Shown here piece by piece: positions 1 to 4,903 of a stretch of DNA of 8,801 nt. The position numbers and the translations under genes were made by a program. The notes under the pieces were generated by a model, which did not search any database, had not been told where the DNA came from, and saw nothing but the letters and a program-made list of their open reading frames with translations. Source of the DNA: Treponema sp. GTDB taxonomy: Bacteria > Spirochaetota > Spirochaetia > Treponematales > Treponemataceae. Within the stretch, counting starts at the first letter, position 1. Each line of letters starts with the position of its first letter. The stretch lies in NCBI GenBank assembly GCA_024691105.1, contig JAILNY010000026.1:1-8801 (forward strand). The letters run 5' to 3'.

Positions 1-19
1 GTTCCACAGGCGCCCGAAA

Positions 20-52
20 TAAAAAAAAGCGCACCTTAAATAAGTGCGCTTA
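20..52 (-). terminator. Intrinsic terminator after tRNA-Glu
   Basis: Read on the minus strand, AAGCGCAC (51-44) pairs with GTGCGCTT (34-27), extended by a T-G and a T-A pair, and is followed by a run of eight T (28-21). It begins 5 nt after the tRNA-Glu 3' end, so it is the natural end of the tRNA transcript. Confidence 0.85.
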
Positions 53-56
53 AAAG

Positions 57-128
57 CGGTCCCTACGGGAATCGAACCCGTCTTTCGACCTTGAGAGGGT
101 CACGTCCTAGCCGATAGACGAAGGGACC
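57..128 (-). tRNA. tRNA-Glu (anticodon CTC)
   Basis: The minus strand folds as a 72-nt cloverleaf. The acceptor stem is GGTCCCT/AGGGACC with discriminator G73. The D stem is GTC/GAC, as in bacterial tRNA-Glu. The anticodon arm is TGACC-CTCTCAA-GGTCG, giving anticodon CTC (reads GAG), and the T arm is ACGGG-TTCGATT-CCCGT. CCA is not encoded (the next bases are CTT), so the tail must be added after transcription. The gene lies downstream of tRNA-Gln on the same strand with a terminator-like hairpin in between and no convincing promoter of its own. Confidence 0.95.
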
Positions 129-133
129 ATCAT

Positions 134-164
134 AAAAAAAAGGCTGCCGTTTCTGGCAACCTTT
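134..164 (-). terminator. Terminator-like hairpin between the two tRNAs
   Basis: On the minus strand AAAGG-T-TGCC (164-155) pairs with GGCA-G-CCTTT (148-139) around a 6-nt loop, with one T-G wobble, and runs into eight T (141-134). It starts 2 nt after tRNA-Gln and ends 5 nt before tRNA-Glu. It may be a leaky terminator or a processing hairpin, because the downstream tRNA seems to depend on readthrough. Confidence 0.7.
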
Positions 165-166
165 AG

Positions 167-237
167 TTCCCCAAGGAGGATTCGAACCCCCACAGTCAGA
201 ACCAGAATCTGAAGTGCTACCATTACACAATCGGGGA
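167..237 (-). tRNA. tRNA-Gln (anticodon CTG)
   Basis: The minus strand folds as a 71-nt cloverleaf. The acceptor stem is TCCCCGA/TTGGGGA with the U1-A72 pair usual for tRNA-Gln, and the discriminator is A73. The D arm is GTGT-AATGGTA-GCAC. The anticodon arm is TCAGA-TTCTGGT-TCTGA, giving anticodon CTG (reads CAG). The variable loop has 4 nt and the T arm is GGGGG-TTCGAAT-CCTCC. CCA is not encoded. The gene sits 13 nt downstream of a near-consensus promoter -10 box. Confidence 0.93.
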
Positions 238-249
238 ATGTGTATGAAT

Positions 250-278
250 AATATATAGAAAACTCTTTTCTATGTCAA
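250..278 (-). promoter_or_regulatory. Strong sigma70-type promoter for the tRNA pair
   Basis: Read on the minus strand: -35 TTGACA (278-273), a 17-bp spacer and -10 TATATT (255-250), with predicted start near 243, just ahead of tRNA-Gln. The -35 is a perfect consensus and the spacing is optimal. The spacer TAGAAAAGAGTTTTCTA is itself an inverted repeat with 7-bp arms and a 3-nt centre. Confidence 0.85.
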
Positions 279-340
279 TACCCGTGTAATAAAATCTCGT
301 AAAAAAAACGATCTCGTGAAACACAAGCTATGCCTAACTG

Positions 341-375
341 AAAAAAAAATCCGCAGGAGTGGGAGTCCTGCGGAT
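341..375 (-). terminator. Intrinsic terminator of the peroxidase-TSCPD unit
   Basis: On the minus strand ATCCGCAGGA (375-366) pairs perfectly with TCCTGCGGAT (358-349) around a 7-nt loop and continues into a T-run down to 341. A second small hairpin, CAGGAC/GTCCTG (399-383, 5-nt loop), lies between the stop codon and this terminator. The stretch 279-340 shows nothing beyond a short direct repeat (ATCTCGT at 294-300 and 311-317). Confidence 0.9.
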
Positions 376-411
376 AGGAGAACAGGACTAAACGTCCTGG
401 GGTTTTAGGGG

Positions 412-654
412 TTAAACAGACATTACGGCTTTTGCAAGCTGGTCTGCGCAAGAAGTCGGGCGGCGGCCGCAGGTGTTTCCAAGGAGTTTGGCAGAGATAT
501 CTTCTGCCTTCATGCCGTCAAGGAGCTTTGAGATAGCCTTGAGATTTCCGTTACAGCCGTTTGTAAAAACGATGTTTGTGATTACTCCGTTTTCGTCTTT
601 GTCAAACTGAATCTGTGTAGCACATGTGTTTTCAGTTTTGTAAGTGTGAGTCAT
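412..654 (-). CDS. TSCPD-domain (TIGR03905-like) small four-cysteine protein
   Basis: An 80-residue protein beginning MTHTYKTENTC. It has four conserved-looking cysteines, C11, C34 (NGCNGNLK), C62 (GNTCGRRP) and C69 (TSCADQLA), the pattern of the small TSCPD family TIGR03905, whose biochemical function is unknown; the name reflects similarity to a domain also attached to some ribonucleotide reductases. The start at 654 is chosen over an upstream in-frame ATG (717) because GGAGG lies 6 nt before it and the upstream start would run deep into the peroxidase gene. Only 1 nt separates this start from the peroxidase stop codon, so the two are almost certainly co-transcribed and translationally coupled. 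The cysteines could bind a metal or take part in thiol chemistry, which would fit the neighbour, but that is inference. Confidence 0.82.
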   Translation of the reverse strand: MTHTYKTENTCATQIQFDKDENGVITNIVFTNGCNGNLKAISKLLDGMKAEDISAKLLGNTCGRRPTSCADQLAKAVMSV

Positions 655-655
655 A

Positions 656-1135
656 TTAAGCCTCCAGTTCTCGTGCAATGTATTCGTCGATTTTTTCCGG
701 TGCATCTGTTGGTGCAAATCTTTTGATTACTGTACCGTCTTTAGCAACCAGGAATTTTGTAAAGTTCCACTTAATAGAAGAACCGATGATACCACTCTGC
801 TCTTTTTTTAAATAAGTGTAAAGAGGGGATTCGTTTTTTCCGTTTACATCGATTTTTGCAAACTGTGGGAAAGTGATTCCATAGCGGCCTGTACAGAATG
901 AATGGATTTCTTCATCTGAACCTGGTGCCTGACCTGCAAACTGGTTGCAAGGGAAGTCAAGAATTTCAAAACCTTTGCTCTGATACTTTTCGTATAAATC
1001 CTGAAGTCCGTCATACTGTGGTGTAAAACCGCAGCCAGTTGCTGTGTTAACGATGAGTAAAACTTTTCCTTTGTAATTGTTAAGTGAAACATCACTTCCA
1101 TCCATTGCCTTTACTGAAAAATCATAAATCTTCAT
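656..1135 (-). CDS. Glutathione peroxidase family thiol peroxidase (Cys form)
   Basis: 159 residues, normal length for a bacterial single-domain GPx, with no signal peptide, so cytoplasmic. The catalytic tetrad of the family is visible: Cys35 in the motif TATGCGFTPQ, Gln69 in NQFAGQ, and Trp123-Asn124 in KWNFTKFLV. The catalytic position is an ordinary TGC cysteine, not selenocysteine. Cys81 in the segment FCTGRYGITFP matches the resolving cysteine of thioredoxin-dependent GPx proteins, so the likely reductant is thioredoxin rather than glutathione (family knowledge, not shown here). Expected role: reduction of organic and lipid hydroperoxides. The start at 1135 has GAGGT 6 nt upstream. The gene is first in a two-gene minus-strand unit and is divergent from an OhrR-like regulator, with operator palindromes in the shared promoter region, so it is probably peroxide-induced. 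Confidence 0.93.
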   Translation of the reverse strand: MKIYDFSVKAMDGSDVSLNNYKGKVLLIVNTATGCGFTPQYDGLQDLYEKYQSKGFEILDFPCNQFAGQAPGSDEEIHSFCTGRYGITFPQFAKIDVNGKNESPLYTYLKKEQSGIIGSSIKWNFTKFLVAKDGTVIKRFAPTDAPEKIDEYIARELEA

Positions 1136-1162
1136 AAGTTTACCTCGATTTGTTAAGATTTA

Positions 1163-1174
1163 ATTGTGTACAAT
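1163..1174. promoter_or_regulatory. Candidate OhrR operator O1
   Basis: ATTGTGTACAAT is a near-perfect palindrome (one mismatched pair) sharing 11 of 12 bases with the second site at 1222-1233. It lies just downstream of the predicted peroxidase transcription start, where a bound repressor would block leftward transcription. The core resembles the TATACAAT-type OhrR box as I remember it from Bacillus. Confidence 0.7.
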
Positions 1175-1188
1175 CAATTTACATGATT

Positions 1189-1217
1189 AATATACAGATT
1201 AATCTTGATTTTGTCAA
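1189..1217 (-). promoter_or_regulatory. Promoter of the peroxidase-TSCPD unit
   Basis: Minus strand: -35 TTGACA (1217-1212), exactly 17 bp, -10 TATATT (1194-1189), with predicted start near 1182. This is the same -35/-10 pair as the tRNA promoter at 250-278. It overlaps the rightward ohrR promoter, and operator O2 abuts its -35 on the upstream side while O1 lies just past the start site. Confidence 0.83.
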
Positions 1218-1233
1218 GAAAATTGTATACAAT
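1205..1233 (+). promoter_or_regulatory. Promoter of the ohrR-like gene
   Basis: Plus strand: -35 TTGATT (1205-1210), 17-bp spacer, -10 TACAAT (1228-1233). The -10 is part of operator palindrome O2, so the regulator should repress its own gene. The -35 lies inside the spacer of the opposing promoter, which means two polymerases could not occupy the region together. The predicted start near 1240 gives a leader of about 100 nt. Confidence 0.72.
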
Positions 1234-1235
1234 TT
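1220..1235. promoter_or_regulatory. Candidate OhrR operator O2 (perfect palindrome)
   Basis: AAATTGTATACAATTT is a perfect 16-bp palindrome. It covers the -10 of the ohrR promoter and abuts the -35 of the peroxidase promoter. Its centre is 59 bp from the centre of O1. Confidence 0.78.
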
Positions 1236-1343
1236 AATCGAAAAATATCAAAAAAAACGCGGATCCTCGCAAAAACCTCGAAAACCGTGGAAACCGACAT
1301 GCCTCGAGAACCCGCGGGATTCCGCTTTAATATGGAGAAAATT

Positions 1344-1808
1344 ATGGCTAAAAAAGAGACAGCTGCACAGCAAGAATTCAACCCGCTTGCACTTGATAAT
1401 CAAATCTGCTTTGCGCTTTATGTATGTTCAAAAGAAATAATCCGCAAATATGCGCCGCTTTTAGATCCTCTTGGTCTTACATATACTTCGTATATTACGC
1501 TTTTGGGCTTGTGGGAAAAAGATAATGTTACGGTAAAGGAACTTGGAAAAAGACTTTATCTTGACTCAGGAACTTTAACTCCGCTTTTAAAAAAGATGGA
1601 AGGGCAGGGGCTTGTAACGAGAAGCCGCAGTAAAGACGATGAGCGCACGGTTTATATTACGCTTACAGAAGAAGGTCATGCGATGAAAGCTAAGTGCAGC
1701 GATATTCCGCGACAGATGGTCTGCTATAATCTGTTTGACATAAATAAGGCCGGGGAACTTTTAAAGAGCCTTCATACAATTATGAATAATCTTGACGATG
1801 AAAAGTAA
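1344..1808 (+). CDS. ohrR: OhrR-like MarR-family peroxide-sensing repressor
   Basis: 154 residues. The N-terminal LDNQICFALY carries Cys22 in the position of the peroxide-sensing cysteine of OhrR. Tyr36 and Tyr47 align with the two tyrosines that contact that cysteine in the Bacillus protein. The winged helix-turn-helix is clear: VKELGKRLYLDSGTLTP (about 64-80), followed by a wing with DDERTVYITLTEEG (98-111). A cysteine follows an Ile-Pro motif (C127, IPRQMVC), as in two-Cys OhrR proteins, so oxidation may form an intersubunit disulphide; extra cysteines are C28 and C118. The start at 1344 is preferred because GGAG lies 6 nt upstream; earlier ATGs (1287, 1332) lack a good site and add residues outside the family fold. 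It is divergent from the peroxidase gene with two operators between, the arrangement expected of an autoregulated repressor that senses organic hydroperoxides. Confidence 0.87.
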   Translation: MAKKETAAQQEFNPLALDNQICFALYVCSKEIIRKYAPLLDPLGLTYTSYITLLGLWEKDNVTVKELGKRLYLDSGTLTPLLKKMEGQGLVTRSRSKDDERTVYITLTEEGHAMKAKCSDIPRQMVCYNLFDINKAGELLKSLHTIMNNLDDEK

Positions 1809-1821
1809 AAAGTGGTATAGT
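1792..1821 (+). promoter_or_regulatory. Possible asnB promoter inside the end of ohrR
   Basis: TTGACG (1792-1797), 18-bp spacer, TATAGT (1816-1821), with predicted start near 1828. It is the only reasonable promoter seen ahead of asnB, but it lies upstream of the terminator hairpin at 1835-1870, so the transcript would have to pass that hairpin. Confidence 0.4.
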
Positions 1822-1834
1822 GAATAAGTCAATG

Positions 1835-1870
1835 GCGACATCATTTTGGATAATGGTGTCGCTTTTTTTT
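1835..1870 (+). terminator. Intrinsic terminator after ohrR / possible asnB attenuator
   Basis: GCGACATCATT (1835-1845) pairs over 11 bp with AATGGTGTCGC (1852-1862), including one T-G wobble, around a 6-nt loop, and is followed by eight T (1863-1870). It ends the ohrR transcript. Only 28 nt separate it from asnB. Confidence 0.88.
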
Positions 1871-1898
1871 ATTCTTTGCTGTTTTTAGGAGTGGTATT

Positions 1899-3731
1899 AT
1901 GTGTGGATTTGTCGGCGCGTTTGATTTGAGTTCTGGTGGAAAACCAATTGCAGACGGACTTAGAGATGAACTTAGAGCGCAGGTTCTGGATATGTCAAAA
2001 AAGATAAGACATCGTGGACCGGACTGGAGCGGAGTCTACACAGGTAATAATGCGATTATCAGTCATGAGCGTCTTAGTATTGTCGATCCATTGAGCGGAA
2101 AACAGCCGCTTGTCAGTGACGATAAAAAAATAATTCTTGCGGCAAACGGTGAGATTTATAACCATAAAGAAATTCGTGAGCACTTTATAAATTCCACAGA
2201 AAATAAATATGATTTTCAGACAGGAAGTGACTGCGAAGTAATTATTCCTCTTTATAAAAAATATCGTGACTCGCTCGACTTTAAATCTATGATTGAAGAA
2301 CTCAGCGGAATTTTTGCTTTTGCCCTTTATGATTCTGAGCGCGGCTGTTATTTGATTGCGCGTGATGAAATTGGTGTAATTCCTTTGTATCAGGGCTGGG
2401 ATAAGGCCGGCCGCTATTTTGTTGCAAGTGAGTTAAAGGCGCTTGAAGGTCAATGTCAGACAATCGAAGAATTTCCTAACGGCTGTTATTTTTATTCAAA
2501 AGATGAAAAAGCTGACTCAAAGCTTTTTGGTGATAATCCTGTTGCCTGTCGCGTTGAGCGTCCGTGGTATCATCGTGCGTGGGAATCTTTTGATGAAGTA
2601 AAGAATGCGCCGCGTGCTACAGATGATAAGGGTGAAGTAATTAATCCAAGTGTAATAGAAAAGGTGCGCAACGGCCTTGAATCGGCGGTTAAGGCTCAGC
2701 TTATGAGTGACGTTCCTTACGGTGTACTTTTAAGCGGCGGTCTTGATTCTTCGATAATCGCAGCGATTACACAAAAGTATTCTAAAAAGCGTATTGAAAC
2801 TGACAGTAAAGAAGCCGCGTGGTGGCCGCAGCTTCATAGTTTTGCCGTAGGACTTGAAGGAAGCCCTGACTTGATTGCGGCAAAGAAAGCGGCTGACTAC
2901 ATTGGAACAGTTCATCACGAGGTGCACTTTACGATTCAGGAAGCGCTTGATGCATTACCTGATGTAATTTATCACATTGAGACATACGATATTACAACGG
3001 TGCGCGCTTCGACTCCGATGTATCTTTTGGCGCGCGTTATTAAATCAATGGGAATTAAGATGGTGTTAAGCGGCGAGGGAAGTGATGAACTTTTTGGCGG
3101 CTACCTGTATTTCCACAAGGCGCCGGATTCAAAGGAGTTCCACGAGGAATTAGTGCGCAAGATGGGAAAACTTCATCTTTACGATTGTCTCAGGGCAAAC
3201 AAATCTCTTATGGCCTGGGGCGTTGAAGGCCGTGTTCCGTTCCTTGATAAAGAATTTATCGATATTGCGATGAGTTTGAATCCGTCTGATAAAATGAATA
3301 TCCGTCTGCAGGAAGGCACTGAGCACCGCGGAAACGATGGCCAGCGAATCGAAAAATGGATTTTGCGTAAAGCCTTTGAAGACATGCTTCCTGAAAATAT
3401 TGCATGGCGTCAAAAAGAGCAGTTCTCGGACGGTGTCGGTTACAACTGGATTGATACGCTTAAAAAGATGACTGAAGAAAAAGTAAGCGATGCAGAGTTT
3501 GCCCGCCGCGAAAACCGTTTCCCGGTAAATCCGCCAAAGACAAAAGAAGAGTATTATTACCGCGAGATTTATTCAAACCTGTTTCCAAGTGAAAGTGCGG
3601 CACGCTGTGTTCCGCATGAGGCTGGAGTTGCATGTTCTACGGCAAAGGCGCTTGAGTGGGATGCTGCATGGAAGAACATGGACGAGCCGTCGGGTCGCGC
3701 AATTAGTGGGGTCCACGACAAGGCTTATTAA
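1899..3731 (+). CDS. asnB: Asparagine synthetase B (glutamine-hydrolysing)
   Basis: 610 residues; cytoplasmic enzyme making asparagine from aspartate, ATP and glutamine. The N-terminal class II glutaminase domain (about 1-210) begins MCGFVGAF, leaving Cys2 as nucleophile after Met removal. It shows HERLSIVDP (57-64), NGEIYNH (83-89) and GSDCEV (109-114). The synthetase domain (about 250-560) has the PP-loop SGGLDSS (279-285) and SGEGSDELFGGY (391-402), plus GVEGRVPFLD (441-450). The C-terminus continues past the roughly 554-residue E. coli length with an ACSTAKALEWDAAW segment and a GVHD end, as in plant-like AsnB proteins, so the extra length is a known variant. AGGAG lies 7 nt before the ATG. 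The gene is flanked by terminators on both sides and appears monocistronic. Confidence 0.96.
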   Translation: MCGFVGAFDLSSGGKPIADGLRDELRAQVLDMSKKIRHRGPDWSGVYTGNNAIISHERLSIVDPLSGKQPLVSDDKKIILAANGEIYNHKEIREHFINSTENKYDFQTGSDCEVIIPLYKKYRDSLDFKSMIEELSGIFAFALYDSERGCYLIARDEIGVIPLYQGWDKAGRYFVASELKALEGQCQTIEEFPNGCYFYSKDEKADSKLFGDNPVACRVERPWYHRAWESFDEVKNAPRATDDKGEVINPSVIEKVRNGLESAVKAQLMSDVPYGVLLSGGLDSSIIAAITQKYSKKRIETDSKEAAWWPQLHSFAVGLEGSPDLIAAKKAADYIGTVHHEVHFTIQEALDALPDVIYHIETYDITTVRASTPMYLLARVIKSMGIKMVLSGEGSDELFGGYLYFHKAPDSKEFHEELVRKMGKLHLYDCLRANKSLMAWGVEGRVPFLDKEFIDIAMSLNPSDKMNIRLQEGTEHRGNDGQRIEKWILRKAFEDMLPENIAWRQKEQFSDGVGYNWIDTLKKMTEEKVSDAEFARRENRFPVNPPKTKEEYYYREIYSNLFPSESAARCVPHEAGVACSTAKALEWDAAWKNMDEPSGRAISGVHDKAY

Positions 3732-3734
3732 AAT

Positions 3735-3827
3735 AAAAAACGCGTGGAAGTCAATGAAGTGCACCCTTAAAGTTGGACAAATAAAGTTCAATTTTGGAGG
3801 TGCACTTCAAATTTCGCGCGTTTTTTT
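3735..3827. terminator. Bidirectional terminator between asnB and the transporter
   Basis: The outer arms AAAAAACGCG (3735-3744) and CGCGTTTTTT (3817-3826) give a T-run in either direction, serving convergent asnB (stop at 3731) and the minus-strand transporter (stop at 3840). Inside them TGGAA can pair with TTTCG. The loop contains the separate 55-bp palindrome at 3755-3809, so the whole stretch can form one very long hairpin. Confidence 0.75.
3755..3809. repeat. 55-bp palindromic element, possible mini-IS remnant
   Basis: Two 24-nt arms (3755-3778 and 3786-3809) are inverted around the 7-nt centre AAATAAA. The outer 11 bp are perfect (TGAAGTGCACC / GGTGCACTTCA), and the inner part, with AAAGTTGGAC / GTTCAATTTT, pairs with wobbles. 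The arm starts TG and reads like the GTGCACCC-AAAGTTGGACA style of IS3-family (IS150 group) ends as I recall them, but no transposase remains. No clean 3-4 bp target duplication is seen; only AA flanks both sides. Confidence 0.5.
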
Positions 3828-3839
3828 GTCTGTTATTTA

Positions 3840-4550
3840 TTATGCCTCTGTTTTTGCGTCTGGAAGGGTGCTTGCGATTTTGCGGGCAAGGTAGATGAAC
3901 GGTGTATCCAGCAAGCTTGTGATGATGTAGATTACGTAACAGGCTGCAGTTATAGAAATCAATTCATTGAACTTGTAGATTCCGAGGAATGCACCAAAGT
4001 TAAAGAGAACAATGTTTACAAACTGAGAAACGAGTGTTGAAAAATTATTTCTGAACCAGAGCATTTTTGTATGGCTGCCGGTTTTCTTTTCTGTTAATTT
4101 CCACCATGCGTGATAAAGCGAAACGTCTACGCTTTCTGAAATAACATAGGCAAGAAGGCTTGCAATGAGCATGCGCGGTGTGTTTGAAAAAAGGCCTTTG
4201 ATAAATTCATTAGACCAGTCGCTTTCTGCCGGTATGTAGTGAACCCAGAGGAAGGACAAAAGGATAAAGGTAAGGCTTGTGAAGATTCCTGCAAGAACTC
4301 CTTTTGATGCTTCTTTTTTGCCGTAAACTTCGCTTAAGATGTCAGTTGCGAGAAAGGTTGCGGCAAACAAAGTGTTACCAAGTGTCTGGTCCATTCCAAA
4401 TGCGTGAACGACAATTGTAACTTCGATATTTGCAAATACTGTTGCAATTCCAATCCAGGCAAATAATCCGCCTTTGCCAAAAGCTTTGAAGAACAATAAA
4501 GTTCCACCAAAAGACACTAATAGTGTGATAATGAGAAAAAGTTCATTCAT
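3840..4550 (-). CDS. yhhQ: YhhQ-family queuosine precursor transporter
   Basis: 236 residues of integral membrane protein with about six hydrophobic spans (roughly 3-22, 28-50, 58-74, 85-105, 125-142 and 170-222 as a longer C-terminal hydrophobic region). The family motifs of the DUF165/YhhQ queuosine precursor transporters are present: ATFLATDILSEVYGKKEA (64-81), PRMLIASLLAYVISE (125-139) and LWFRNNFSTLVSQFVNIVLF (164-183). Proteins of this family import preQ0 or preQ1 for queuosine modification of GUN-anticodon tRNAs; the exact substrate cannot be told here. The ATG at 4550 has GAGGT 6 nt upstream. The length is typical. It is a single gene on the minus strand with a long structured leader, convergent with asnB. 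Confidence 0.92.
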   Translation of the reverse strand: MNELFLIITLLVSFGGTLLFFKAFGKGGLFAWIGIATVFANIEVTIVVHAFGMDQTLGNTLFAATFLATDILSEVYGKKEASKGVLAGIFTSLTFILLSFLWVHYIPAESDWSNEFIKGLFSNTPRMLIASLLAYVISESVDVSLYHAWWKLTEKKTGSHTKMLWFRNNFSTLVSQFVNIVLFNFGAFLGIYKFNELISITAACYVIYIITSLLDTPFIYLARKIASTLPDAKTEA

Positions 4551-4714
4551 AAAATGACCTCAAATAAAAAGAATTGACCTGGTTTTGAGCGCAGATTCGC
4601 GGGTACCGTAAATGGTCGAGTGCACGTTTTTTTTGCATTTGATCTGGTGCGCGATTTCTGCCGGCAGGAAGGACTTCGAACTGCCGTTTGTCACGCGTAA
4701 GATGCGAGACAACG
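4551..4714 (-). promoter_or_regulatory. GC-rich structured leader of the transporter gene, candidate cis-regulatory RNA
   Basis: This stretch is visibly richer in GC than the genes around it and can fold, on the minus strand, into successive hairpins: GACAACG (4708-4714) with CGTTTGTC (4685-4692); CTGCCG (4681-4686) with CGGCAG (4662-4667), which shares two bases with the first stem; GTGC (4647-4650) with GCAC (4622-4625); and GGTC (4614-4617) with GACC (4576-4579) enclosing a small GCG/CGC stem (4589-4600). The AGGTCA near 4580-4575 is repeated in the ribosome binding site, so GACC could in principle pair with either copy. I do not recognise a known preQ1 riboswitch class. The open minus-strand frame running through here does not look like protein. 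Confidence 0.45.
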
Positions 4715-4720
4715 AGTGAT

Positions 4721-4750
4721 AGAATACACGAAATTATGGCCGTTTGTAAA
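4721..4750 (-). promoter_or_regulatory. Candidate promoter of the transporter gene
   Basis: Minus strand: TTTACA (4750-4745), 18-bp spacer, TATTCT (4726-4721), with predicted start near 4714, giving a leader of about 164 nt. Both boxes are one to two bases from consensus. Between this and the cheW promoter (4751-4866) I see only AT-rich DNA with one inverted repeat, TGTTTC (4771-4776) / GAAACA (4787-4792). Confidence 0.45.
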
Positions 4751-4866
4751 GGGTAAAACAATAGTTGGAATGTTTCTTTCTGTATGGAAACAGGGTGGTG
4801 ATAAATTCGATAAGGTAAAAAAATACGATTAATATAGAATTTGTTATGGAGATTTTTGATTTTTTC

Positions 4867-4895
4867 TTGTGAATTCAATACTTTACCATTATAAT
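4867..4895 (+). promoter_or_regulatory. Promoter of the chemosensory operon
   Basis: TTGTGA (4867-4872), 17-bp spacer, consensus TATAAT (4890-4895). The predicted start at about 4902-4904 coincides with the ATG of the first gene at 4904, so the mRNA would have little or no leader. Confidence 0.65.
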
Positions 4896-4903
4896 AGTAT
4901 ATT

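Noticed and set aside
129..159. A possible separate tRNA-Glu promoter: TTGCCA (159-154) and TATGAT (134-129) on the minus strand.
   Set aside because: The spacer would be 19 bp, the -35 lies in the terminator stem, and transcription would start inside the tRNA.
1029..1037. Selenocysteine in the glutathione peroxidase active site.
   Set aside because: The catalytic codon reads TGC on the minus strand within TATGCGFTPQ; there is no in-frame TGA.
1259..1325. A long leader hairpin in ohrR mRNA formed by GCGGATCC (1259-1266) and GGATTCCGC (1317-1325).
   Set aside because: The pairing needs a bulge and a 50-nt loop, there is no T-run, and it does not clearly cover the ribosome site; too weak to report as a regulatory element.
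3589..3894. A plus-strand 101-codon frame crossing the end of asnB and the convergent terminator.
   Set aside because: It is a shadow of asnB in another frame and runs through the palindromic terminator into the opposite-strand transporter gene.
4551..4714. A known preQ1 riboswitch upstream of the queuosine precursor transporter.
   Set aside because: No sequence match to the short preQ1-I aptamer or other class that I can recall, so only a generic structured leader is claimed.
4543..4878. A 111-codon minus-strand open frame (TTG start) across the asnB/cheW-side intergenic region, overlapping the transporter start by 8 nt.
   Set aside because: It has only a weak GGTAAAG-like ribosome site, shifts from AT-rich to GC-rich composition midway, has no recognisable domain, and coincides with the structured leader. 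It is better explained as an open frame by chance.
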